A stretch of 64,000 nt of DNA from Mesorhizobium sp. L-2-11. Lineage in GTDB: Bacteria; Pseudomonadota; Alphaproteobacteria; Rhizobiales; Rhizobiaceae. The notes beneath the pieces were generated by a model. The model had not been told where the DNA came from and did no database searches. It was given only the letters and a program-made list of their open reading frames with translations. Each line of letters opens with the position of its first letter. Position 1 is the first letter of the stretch. The position numbers and the translations under genes are program-made. The stretch spans positions 124,001 to 188,000 of the forward strand of contig NZ_AP023259.1 in assembly GCF_016756595.1 (NCBI RefSeq), in the 5' to 3' direction. Shown here piece after piece: positions 8,440 to 16,532 of this stretch.

Positions 8440-8705
8440 CCGCCGGCGCAGCCAATCTTGTCGACGCCTACGAACAGTTACGGGCGGTCGTGCTTGGCGC
8501 CCCAGTAATTACCGCCGCAGGGCTGGGCACCCTTCGGCGTCAAGGTATGGCCGCTTGGATCAAGGCCATGTCCACGCCCCCCGCTTCGGCGCTGACACGC
8601 CCGGTGTATCGACCGCCTATGCCGGGCGCGACCGCCACCAATGAGCTTATCGTCATTTTAGCCAGTCTTGTTGTCACGCTAACCGCGGAGCCAGCACATG
8701 CCTGA
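8421..8705 (+). CDS. small protein between HTH gene and recombinase 2 (start uncertain)
   Basis: The frame reads ANLVDAYEQLRAVVLGAPV, then GLGTLRRQGMAAWIKAMST, and ends EPAHA-stop, overlapping the recombinase start by 8 bases. No ATG, GTG or TTG lies in frame at a sensible position before the conserved YEQLR segment. Translation may therefore come from a -1 shift at the A8 run at the end of the HTH gene, giving an HTH fusion. It is positionally equivalent to the 71-residue gene of element 1. Function unknown. Confidence 0.45.
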   Translation, partial: TTRLSLTAGAANLVDAYEQLRAVVLGAPVITAAGLGTLRRQGMAAWIKAMSTPPASALTRPVYRPPMPGATATNELIVILASLVVTLTAEPAHA

Positions 8706-10776
8706 TCTCAAAATCACCACCGATCACCTCCGGCGCGATGCCTACCTCTACATCCGCCAATCGACACTGCGACAGGTCGCCGAGAATGGCGAGAGCACCC
8801 AGCGACAGTACGCGTTGCGTGATCGCGCCATCGCCGCCGGTTGGCCCGTTGATCGTATCCACGTCATCGACTGCGATCTGGGCAAGTCCGGATCCAGCGC
8901 TGTCTCTCGCGACGGCTTCCAGGAGTTGGTCAGCGAAGTCGCGCTAACCAAGGCCGGCATCGTCATGGGGCTAGAGGTCTCGCGATTAGCGCGCAATTCG
9001 GCTGATTGGCATCGGCTTCTCGAACTCTGCGGCCAGACCCGCACCCTGATCCTCGACGAAGACGGCATCTACGACCCGGTCGGCTTTAACGATCGGCTGT
9101 TACTCGGGCTCAAAGGAACTATGAGCGAAGCCGAGCTGCACTTCCTCAAAGCCCGTATGCGCGGTGGACAGATCAACAAGGCCCGCCGCGGCGAGCTTCG
9201 GATCGGCGCGCCTGTCGGCCTGGTTTACCGGCCTGATGGCGCCCTCGATCTCGACCCCGATGCCGAGGTGCAGGCCGCGCTTCACCTGGTGTTCGCCACC
9301 TTCGAGCGCCTCGGCAGCGCGACCCGGACGGTCAAGTACTTCCTGGACGAAGGCATCCTGTTCCCACGACGGCTGCGCAAAGGCACGCAAAAAGGCGAGG
9401 TGTTGTGGGCGCCGCCGCGTCACGCTCGCATTTTGCAGGTGCTTCATAACCCGAGATATGCAGGCGCCTTTGTCTATGGAAGATCACACGGCCGCCCTCG
9501 GCCCGGAGGCGGCGTGTCCCAGATCAAGGTGGAAATGGCTGACTGGCAAGTCGTCATGCCCGACATGCATCCGGGCTACATCGACTGGGCGCGCTTCAAG
9601 GCGAACCAGGAAAAGCTCACCGACAACGCCCAAGCCTATACCATACACCGCAAAGCCGGCCCGGTCCGGGAGGGACCAGGCTTGCTTCAGGGTCGCGTCC
9701 TTTGCGGCCTATGCGGCGAACGCATGAGCGTCCAGTATAGTCAGGAACATGGGCAGTCAGTCCCGACCTACGTTTGCAAGGAAACCGCCACCCGCCGGGG
9801 CGGCAAGGTCTGCCAGTCGGTGCCGGGCAAGGTGGTCGACCCGGCCGTCAGCGCGCTGTTAGTCAAGCTGATGACCCCGATGACCTTGGAGGTCAGCCTC
9901 GCGGTACAGGGCGAGCTGGAAGCCCGCACCGCCGAGACCGACAACTTGCGTCGCCAACATATTGAACGAACGCGCTACGACGCCGAACTCGCCCAGCGAC
10001 GCTATATGAAGGTCGATCCCGACAACCGTCTCGTCGCCGACGCCCTCGAGGCTGAATGGAACGAGAAGCTGCGGCTGCACACCGATGTCGTCGAGGACTA
10101 CGAGCGGCGGGCGCCCGAGGAGGCCGCCGCCCTCGACACCGAGATGCGCCAACGCATCCTTGATCTCGCCGAGCAGTTCCCTCGGATCTGGAGCGACCCC
10201 CGCGTCGACGTGCGTGAACGCAAGCGCATCCTGCGCTTGCTCATCGCCGACGTGACCCTAATCAAGGCGGACAAGATCACGGTCCATGTTAGCTTGTCTG
10301 GCGGAGCGACGCGCTCCTTGACCCTGGATCGGCCGCTGCCGATCGCTCAGATCCGCAAATTTAAGCCTGATCTGGTCGCCGAGGTCGACCGCCTGCTCGA
10401 TCTTCACTGCGATCGCCAGATCGCCGAAATCTTCAACGAGCGCGGCCTTCGAACGTGGGAAGGCTCACCCTATAATCTCAAGAAGATCGCCCACATCCGC
10501 AATGCCTATAGATTATCAAGTCGTCGTCAGCGCCTTCTCGACAAAGGAATGCTCACCACAAAGCAAGTTGCAATCCGGTTCAATATATCTCTGACGACTG
10601 TCCATGCGTGGGGCCGCCAAGGCCTCATCACCAAATGCTTTAGTGATAACCATAATCGCGGCCTCTGGGAACTTCCCGCAGGTCGCACCATAATTAAGGG
10701 AAACGCTGGAAAACATCCTTATCCCGCTCGCCTTCAATCCACTACCGCTCAATCAACCGAACAAGGTGCAATATGA
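8698..10776 (+). CDS. large serine recombinase (element 2)
   Basis: This 692-residue relative of the first recombinase has a resolvase catalytic domain (about 14-165; Ser22 in YLYIRQST), a Recombinase domain (about 185-300), a zinc ribbon (CGLCGERM, then YVCKETATRR and VCQSV), a coiled-coil stretch (about 395-470) and a C-terminal helix-turn-helix (IRFNISLTTVHAWGRQGLI). It is the presumed integrase/excisionase of element 2. Start ATG 8698 overlaps the small gene upstream. The gene ends QGAI-stop, and the stop is two bases from the deduced crossover, so the 3' end of the gene doubles as the recombination end. Recombinase 1 shows the same arrangement. Confidence 0.92.
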   Translation: MPDLKITTDHLRRDAYLYIRQSTLRQVAENGESTQRQYALRDRAIAAGWPVDRIHVIDCDLGKSGSSAVSRDGFQELVSEVALTKAGIVMGLEVSRLARNSADWHRLLELCGQTRTLILDEDGIYDPVGFNDRLLLGLKGTMSEAELHFLKARMRGGQINKARRGELRIGAPVGLVYRPDGALDLDPDAEVQAALHLVFATFERLGSATRTVKYFLDEGILFPRRLRKGTQKGEVLWAPPRHARILQVLHNPRYAGAFVYGRSHGRPRPGGGVSQIKVEMADWQVVMPDMHPGYIDWARFKANQEKLTDNAQAYTIHRKAGPVREGPGLLQGRVLCGLCGERMSVQYSQEHGQSVPTYVCKETATRRGGKVCQSVPGKVVDPAVSALLVKLMTPMTLEVSLAVQGELEARTAETDNLRRQHIERTRYDAELAQRRYMKVDPDNRLVADALEAEWNEKLRLHTDVVEDYERRAPEEAAALDTEMRQRILDLAEQFPRIWSDPRVDVRERKRILRLLIADVTLIKADKITVHVSLSGGATRSLTLDRPLPIAQIRKFKPDLVAEVDRLLDLHCDRQIAEIFNERGLRTWEGSPYNLKKIAHIRNAYRLSSRRQRLLDKGMLTTKQVAIRFNISLTTVHAWGRQGLITKCFSDNHNRGLWELPAGRTIIKGNAGKHPYPARLQSTTAQSTEQGAI

Positions 10777-10777
10777 A

Positions 10778-11535
10778 GCCTTCTCCTTATCGCGTGGCTT
10801 CCTCGGTCTTGCCGGGAGCACCGCCGTGCCGTAATGACGCGCCATGTCGGTGTAGCTGCGGTTGACCATCGGATCGAAGTGACACGCCTTAATCACCGCG
10901 ACCTTCGCGTTGTCCGGGACCAGAAGATGGGCCACGCCGCCGAAGAAGGCGAAGGCGCCATTGTGCGCCTCGATCCAGTCCGCGAACTGCTCGGTCCACG
11001 TCGCGCAGGCAAATGACAAGCTCGATCCGCCGAGCACCGCCACAAACAGATGGGCATCGCGCACCTCACCGGTCCGGCGGTCGACTACAACCGGCACCGT
11101 GTCGCCGGCGTAATCGACAAACATCTTCTCACCGCCCGCGTGGCTCTGCCGCATCGTCAGAGGCAGGCGGCCTTCCCAGCGCCGGAACAGGTCACACCAA
11201 CGGCTGTAGCGATAGCCATCCGGGTGGGCGGCGACATACTCTTCCCACAGAACCTGCAGCGTCACATGCTTGCGCTTCAGCTCACGTGCTACCGCCGACC
11301 AGTCCGGTTCCGGCTGTTTGCGCCGGCCGGGCTTCATCCCAGGTAAGCCGTATAGGCAAGCTTCCAGGTCGGCATCGCTCATCTCGGCCGGGACCGGCCA
11401 GTTCAGCCCGGAGCGTGCAAACCGCTTCAGCATATCCCGGACCGTCGTCGGCCCGACCCCGGCACGCTCGCCAGCCATCCGCGTCGATAGCCCCGCTTCC
11501 AAGCTCAGACGTAAAATCTCGCGCACGTGGCGCAT
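10778..11535 (-). pseudogene. istA: istA 5' part (IS21 transposase)
   Basis: IstA is the DDE transposase of IS21. This piece holds the N-terminal HTH (MRHVREILRLSLEAGLSTRM) and the first half of the rve core, with EKMFVDYAGDTVPVV giving the first catalytic Asp and LVPDNAKVAV giving the second. The start at 11535 is chosen because AGGAGG precedes it by six bases; 11556 is an alternative. The gene is cut by element 2 after RDKEK and resumes at 7474. The catalytic Glu region falls beside the cut. Confidence 0.88.
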
Positions 11536-11619
11536 CCTAACCCTCCTCGTCGGCATCCATTCCTCCGGTCGTTGCCCGACCGGAACATGCCCCAAGGATC
11601 AGGTTCTCCTAACTCCGAA

Positions 11620-11745
11620 CTGCGCGCGATCGTGTCGGAATCCCGCGCGGGTAATTCTCGGAATGCTGCGCGCCATCACTTCGGAATGCCGCGCGCGATC
11701 AAATCGGAACGGTGCGCGCGATGATCTCGGAATCCGCAGCGCGTG
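11620..11745. repeat. IS21 terminal repeat cluster, right end
   Basis: Five spaced copies of the TCGGAAT/TCGGAAC plus GCGCGC motif occur here. Read on the - strand they resemble ATTCCGANNTGATCGCGCGC and match the three copies at 3208-3272. Such multiple repeats are the IS21 transposase binding sites, next to the istA start. Confidence 0.65.
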
Positions 11746-12139
11746 CCAAACATCTACGTGCACAAGATCGATTGCGCCATTTGGGTATGTTCCAGCCCCC
11801 TCTCAACTTTGGGGGAAGGCGGGGACGGCAGACGCCCCCTCGGTCCACGCGGGCTTCGCATTCCAACAATGCTGCCCCTGCTGCCCGCCTCGATCACCGC
11901 AGAGTAAGTGCTGTGCTGGTCACATGTTGACCCATTAAGACCAATCTTTGCTTATGGAGGATGCGCGCTCTCTTGACCTGCAGTCGTCCCCGGGTTTTTC
12001 ATTATTTCGAATTCAGGAACCTCTTTGGTTCCCAACCGGGTTGTCCAAATTTTGCGGTTTGAATTTACTTTTTCCGAATTGTTCGGTGCTAGGGGACCAA
12101 CACGCAGCTAACTATTCTCGCGCGGGGGGTGAAAGAGTG
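11746..12139. other. intergenic region before the GGDEF-EAL gene
   Basis: I see no gene in this stretch. The part from about 12000 is AT-richer than its surroundings and probably carries the promoter of the downstream gene. A 6-bp inverted repeat (GGAACC-TCTTT-GGTTCC, 12016-12032) stands out as a possible operator or hairpin. The frame of the next gene is open here, but the stretch has no coding character. Confidence 0.4.
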
Positions 12140-14098
12140 ATGCAGCGTCTGTCTGCCGCAAGGCTCGGTGATCTTCTGGCGGGAGACCTGCGTTTTTTTG
12201 GCGGCCCCTCGACGATCGAACCACTTGCCGGCCGAATCAGGGCGGAGCAGGTCAGTATCGTGCTTCGCAACACGCCTCTTGGTATGGCTGCGAACATACT
12301 CAATGCGGCCACTCTTGTCATGGCGCTTTGGGGCTCCCCGGACCAGACGAAATCCATCCTCTGGGCGAGTGTTATCATCGTCGCCGCCGGGTTCGTAGGC
12401 CTAAGAGCGAGATCATCATTTCAGTCAGTCAAACCAAGGTCAGTGTCTCGCCGAACAACGCAAAACCTGGTGCGGAACGCGTTCCTGTTCGGCACCTGGT
12501 GGGGAGCCCTTCCCGTTCTGTTCTTCGGTGGGGCAACAAACGCAGCCCAGGTCGTCATTACCTGCCTGAGCGCCGGGATGATCGCAGGCGGTGCCGCTTC
12601 TTTTTCCACGATTCCTGTTGCGGCCATCGCGTATACGCTGCCCATCTTCGTCGGTTCGGCGGTTGCCATTGTGTGGGTGGGAGACGCAGTCAATCTGCCC
12701 GTCGCAATCCTGATAGTGAGCTACGCCATCACGCTGTTTCGTGCAGTGCTTGCCCACGCGGTCGAATTTACCCGACGCTTCATTCTGCAAGCGGAAAGCG
12801 AAAATGCCATTCGCAGGGATGTTCTAACGAGACTGCCAAACCGGTTCAGCTTCAACGAGCGGCTGGAGAACGCGTTGGCGGACGCAAAGCAGTTTGACCA
12901 GCACTGTGCGTTGCTTTTGTTCGATCTTAACAACTTTGCCGAGGTGAATGATCGCTTTGGCCGAGCCATGGCGGATGCCCTTTTGGTCGAAGTAGCTGCG
13001 AGACTTCGGAGATCGACGCGGGAGAGCGATGGCATTGCCAGGTTGGAGGGCGGCGAATTTGCAATAATCGCTACGCGCGATATCAGGCCAGATCAGATCA
13101 GGTCCTTGGCCAAACAGATCATAGAGGCCATGCGCGCCCCGTTCTTGATCGAAGGGCGCGAAATATATTGCAGGGCCTCTATAGGTGTCGCTTTGGCCCC
13201 CGCTGACGGTTTGGATGCCAACCAACTCCTGCGGTGCGTCGACACCGCGGTATACAGGGCCAAGACGCTGGGGGCGGGCTCCATTCAGTTTTTCAGCGCA
13301 AACGACGATGAAGCTGCTGCAAGGCGCCATGCTCTTGAACGCGATCTGCCATCTGCGCTGACCAATGACCAGCTTTGGCTCGCATTTCAACCATTTCTCG
13401 ACCTCGGGAGCGATCGCATCCGAGGTTTTGAAGCGCTTCTGCGGTGGCAGCATCCGACCCTTGGCCCGATCTCTCCGTCGGAGTTCATACCCATCGCTGA
13501 AGAAACGGGTTTGATTCACTCCATCGGACACTGGGTCGTCAAAACGGCTTGTTTGGCAGCGGCGCGCTGGCCGCGCGACTTGCGGGTCTCCGTCAACTTG
13601 TCGGTGGTGCAGCTTAAGAACAAGGCCTTGCTTGATGGAATTGTAGTGGCCTTGGCTGAAGCCGGGTTGGAGCCCCGAAGACTCGAGGTCGAGATCACAG
13701 AAACTGTGCTGATTTCGAATTTTGAAGAAACGATTTCATTATTACAATCGTTAATTTCGCTATCCGTCACAGTTGCTCTTGACGATTTTGGCACCGGCTA
13801 TTCATCACTGACTTATCTTCGTAAATTGCCTCTTTCGCGCCTCAAGATCGACCGATCTTTTGTCCAGGATATGCTCACCGATGCGGACTGTGCCGCGATT
13901 GTAAGATCCTTGGTTGAGTTGGCGCATGAGCTTCGAATTGAGGTAACAGCCGAAGGCGTAGAAACTCCCGAACAGCTCGACTATCTGCGATGCGTCAGAT
14001 GTGATGAAGCTCAAGGCTATTTAATCGGAAAGCCTGTCCGGATAAGCGAAATTCCTGGCATTGCCGCGGAGCCGGTGGGTCAGGAGCTAGGTACTTGA
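12140..14098 (+). CDS. membrane GGDEF-EAL protein, probable c-di-GMP phosphodiesterase
   Basis: The start is placed at ATG 12140 (GAAAGAG upstream), giving 652 residues. About five to six membrane segments fill residues 46-205. A GGDEF domain (about 224-390) is followed by an EAL domain (about 400-640). The GGDEF signature is degenerate: residues 303-307 read EGGEF, losing the metal-binding Asp, so cyclase activity is unlikely. The EAL domain keeps its catalytic set: E431-A-L, the ITE segment, DDFGTGYSSL, KID and AEGVET. It should therefore hydrolyse c-di-GMP, perhaps with GTP binding at the degenerate domain as an allosteric signal. It is a single gene with no partner in an operon. A second GGDEF-EAL gene lies 2.4 kb downstream. 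Confidence 0.9.
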   Translation: MQRLSAARLGDLLAGDLRFFGGPSTIEPLAGRIRAEQVSIVLRNTPLGMAANILNAATLVMALWGSPDQTKSILWASVIIVAAGFVGLRARSSFQSVKPRSVSRRTTQNLVRNAFLFGTWWGALPVLFFGGATNAAQVVITCLSAGMIAGGAASFSTIPVAAIAYTLPIFVGSAVAIVWVGDAVNLPVAILIVSYAITLFRAVLAHAVEFTRRFILQAESENAIRRDVLTRLPNRFSFNERLENALADAKQFDQHCALLLFDLNNFAEVNDRFGRAMADALLVEVAARLRRSTRESDGIARLEGGEFAIIATRDIRPDQIRSLAKQIIEAMRAPFLIEGREIYCRASIGVALAPADGLDANQLLRCVDTAVYRAKTLGAGSIQFFSANDDEAAARRHALERDLPSALTNDQLWLAFQPFLDLGSDRIRGFEALLRWQHPTLGPISPSEFIPIAEETGLIHSIGHWVVKTACLAAARWPRDLRVSVNLSVVQLKNKALLDGIVVALAEAGLEPRRLEVEITETVLISNFEETISLLQSLISLSVTVALDDFGTGYSSLTYLRKLPLSRLKIDRSFVQDMLTDADCAAIVRSLVELAHELRIEVTAEGVETPEQLDYLRCVRCDEAQGYLIGKPVRISEIPGIAAEPVGQELGT

Positions 14099-14213
14099 AT
14101 AGCAGGACCGGCACTTTTGCGGCGATGGTCTGGTTGTCTCGTATCTCGACGGTCACGTTGCCTTGCTCAGGCAGGCTGAAGGCCGCAAGTCCTGTGCAAG
14201 CACTGCGAATAGC

Positions 14214-14333
14214 CCTGTGACGAAGCATCCGATCGAGGTGATCACGTCGGCCGAGCAGCGCCGGCGGTGGTCTCGGAGGCAAAGGAGCGGCTGGTCGCAG
14301 CGACGTTTGAGGCTGACGATAGTCTAAGTCTAG
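14214..14333 (+). pseudogene. IS66-family TnpA remnant, frameshifted
   Basis: EVITSAEQRRRWS (from about 14235) continues, after a one-base shift, as AKERLVAATFEADDSLS. Together they match the N-terminus of IS66-type OrfA proteins. Nothing of the rest of the IS remains. Elsewhere between 14099 and 14626 I see no supportable gene. Confidence 0.5.
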
Positions 14334-14626
14334 TGTTTCGGAGATCGCGCGATCGACCGGCATTCATATGCGCCAGACTTTTCCGGAGAGGTCGGAGCCG
14401 CATCCTGGTGGTGGGTCAACGCCGGAGGATACAAAAATTATTCGTCCGCAATGGTCGCAACGATGTCGATTTTTTTGCCACCTGATGAGCCGCTCTTGCA
14501 GCAGTTCGGCCTGCTGGCCTACCGGGGAGCATCACACCGCTGCTTTCCCCCTTGAACCGTCATTGCCCTGACAACACATTTTGCAATCGTCGGCGGGTGC
14601 GATGAGGCGCCTGTTAACGCAAACTA

Positions 14627-15671
14627 GAGCGGGATGAGATTTATGGGAGTCGTGGGATTCCCAAATCAGCGATGATCTGATTCAACCTTGCTGCTGGGCA
14701 GGAGGCCAGCATTGATGGTTGGATATTCAATGGACCTGCGCGAACGGGTTGTTGCGGCGGTCAAGGTTGAAGGGCTTTCGCGGCGCGCGGCGGCTGCTCG
14801 ATTTGGCGTCAGCTACAGCGCGGCGATCGAGTGGCTGAAGCGGGTGGAACAGACGGGGAGCGTGGCGCCCCGCCAAGTGGGCGGCTACAAGCCGAAGAAG
14901 ATATCGGGAGCGTGGCGCGACTGGCTTGTCGAGCGCTGCCGGGAGAAGGACTTCACCTTGCGCGGGCTTGTGGCCGAACTTGGCGAGCGTGGCCTGAAGG
15001 TTGACTACCGCTCGGTGTGGGAGTTCGTGCACGCCGAGAAGCTGTCTCACAAAAAAAGACGCTGATCGCCGCCGAGCAAGATCGTCCCGATGTTGCGCGC
15101 CGACGGAGGCAATGGGTTCTGTATCAGGACCGGATCGACCCCGCCCGCCTGGTGTTCATCGACGAGACCTGGACCAAGACCAACATGGCCCCGCTCAGGG
15201 GTTGGGCACCGGTCGGACAGCGGATCAAGGCCAAAGTTCCCAATGGCCACTGGAAGACAATGACCTTTCTGGCTGCGCTGCGTCATGATCGCGTCGAAGC
15301 GCCCTGGCTCATCGACGGGCCGATCAACGGCGAGAGGTTCCTCCTCTATGTCGAGAAGGTTCTCGTGCCCACTCTCCAGCCGGGCGACATCGTTGTGATG
15401 GACAATCTCGGCAGCCACAAAGGCAAGGCCGTGCGTCGCGCCATCCGAAAGGCCGGCGCGAGGCTCTTCTTCCTGCCGAAATACTCGCCTGACCTCAATC
15501 CGATCGAACAGCTCTTCGCCAAGCTCAAGCACTGGCTGCGAAAGGCCGCAAAGCGCACCGTTGAAACGGTCTGCAACGCCATCGGCCAGATTCTCAACCG
15601 CGTCACACCGCTCGAGTGCTCAAATTACTTCGCAAACTCAGGCTATGACCGCAGGTAATCTCATCCCGCTC
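14627..15671 (+). mobile_element. IS630-family insertion sequence (1045 bp)
   Basis: The inverted ends GAGCGGGATGAGATT (14627) and AATCTCATCCCGCTC (ending 15671) are perfect over 15 bp. They are flanked by TA at 14625-14626 and 15672-15673, the TA target duplication of the IS630/Tc1-mariner group. It carries a two-frame transposase. Confidence 0.95.
14715..15658 (+). CDS. IS630-family transposase, made by -1 frameshift
   Basis: The first frame (from ATG 14715, stop 15065) holds the HTH domain ([20 protein letters not shown]). The second, to 15658, holds the DDE domain: [23 protein letters not shown] and [16 protein letters not shown]. The frames join at an A7 run (15051-15057, CAC-AAA-AAA-AG), a classic -1 slippery site in IS630 elements, giving about 314 residues. 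Both frames look undamaged, so the element may be active. Confidence 0.92.
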
Positions 15672-15700
15672 TAGCGGTTCAGCAGGATGGGGAGGAACGA

Positions 15701-16003
15701 ATGAGCCCGGAGGCTTTCAGTAGCCCACTTTTCGTGAAACGTGCAGCATACATCGTGCAGGAGATTGCCAGTCTTGCCGACGCTATCGATTTCCTAAACG
15801 AATGGCCAGAAGATCGGAGAGACCTGGCTCACGATGCCGCCCTCAGGGCGTGCTATGAGGCACACGCTGGGCGAGAACTTGTTAGCGCAGCGCGCAACGC
15901 CTTTCTCGGTTTTGCGAAACAGGCCGCCATATTGGAAGATGCAACCTCCGCCATGCAGTGGCTCGCAGCCTGCAAGTCGGGCAGTGGAAAAGTGCGCGCG
16001 TAG
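15701..16003 (+). CDS. DUF982 family protein (100 aa)
   Basis: This 100-residue protein starts at ATG 15701 behind GGGAGGAACG. The pattern (ASLADAIDFLNEW, then AHDAALRACYEAHAGRELVS and ARNAFLGFAKQAAIL) is that of DUF982, a family of ~90-residue proteins nearly confined to rhizobia and present in many copies. Its biochemical role is unknown. It lies directly downstream of the IS630 copy, which may have displaced its promoter. Confidence 0.75.
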   Translation: MSPEAFSSPLFVKRAAYIVQEIASLADAIDFLNEWPEDRRDLAHDAALRACYEAHAGRELVSAARNAFLGFAKQAAILEDATSAMQWLAACKSGSGKVRA

Positions 16004-16147
16004 GCCGTCGGCGACGCAAGTGAGGCTGGCGCAGGGCACGTCGAGAGGGCCTTGCGTAGAGATTTCACGATCGCAGCGGGAACCACGCTCGGCTCGGGAA
16101 GAAGACGAGCTGAGCCTATTGCCGCATAGCCGCCTTGGGGCGCGGAG

Positions 16148-16336
16148 ATGACCGGCTTATGCAGATTTGAGAGGCGGGTCGTTGTTCAGGTTAGCCGCCA
16201 TAGCTCAGAGCGCATCGTGTTCGATGTTAGTGATGCAGCCGCTATCCTGCTGCGCGATCTTCATGATCAGACCGAGCAACGGAAGGCAGCGATGGACGCC
16301 TGTCTGCAGGATTGCGTGGTGAGGCCCTTCCACTAG
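16148..16336 (+). CDS. small protein, possibly truncated DUF982-like
   Basis: These 62 residues start at ATG 16148 (GGAG-like sequence just before). VVVQVSRHSSERIVFDVSDA followed by ILLRDLHDQ resembles the first half of a DUF982 domain, but the second half is missing, so it may be a decayed paralogue of the preceding gene. From 16337 to 16532 I see only the upstream region of the next gene. Confidence 0.35.
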   Translation: MTGLCRFERRVVVQVSRHSSERIVFDVSDAAAILLRDLHDQTEQRKAAMDACLQDCVVRPFH

Positions 16337-16532
16337 CTCTTCGAAAAGCTTTCGTGGCAGCCGCACTTGAAGCAAAGATGCTGCGCAGCGATTAGCCCCT
16401 GCACGGGATCTCCGCCTGACATCGTCGACCGCAAGCGCCAGCTCGAAGCGGGTTTTCCGCTTAAGCGTTTTGTTCAAGTTTTGGCCGTAGATATCTCGCC
16501 AGACGGGTGATCATCCTGCCTGGGGGAAGTGC

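Larger units (their letters stand above)
7475..10779 (+). mobile_element. serine-recombinase element 2, precisely inserted in istA (3.3 kb)
   Basis: The + strand left junction reads TTTCGCCTTGGATCAAG (about 7470-7486) and the right junction ATATGAAGCCTTCTCC (about 10771-10786). Both contain GCCTT, and joining TTTCGCCTT to CTCC restores the istA reading frame with no added or lost base, as expected for conservative serine recombination at a GC core dinucleotide. Contents: a DUF5372-type gene, a promoter, an HTH gene, a small gene and the recombinase, whose stop codon abuts the right end. The right end shares AAGGTGCANNATGAAGC with element 1. Confidence 0.8.
3208..11745 (-). mobile_element. IS21-family element carrying two inserted serine-recombinase elements
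   Basis: istA (start 11535) and istB (start 6687) lie in the usual order on the - strand between two clusters of IS21-type terminal repeats. istA is split by an element at 7475-10779, and istB is split by an element at 3435-6047. Removing the insertions would leave about 2.6 kb, normal for IS21. The exact outer ends and target duplication could not be fixed. The istB halves do not join cleanly, so the left end may come from a related IS21 copy. Confidence 0.7.
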
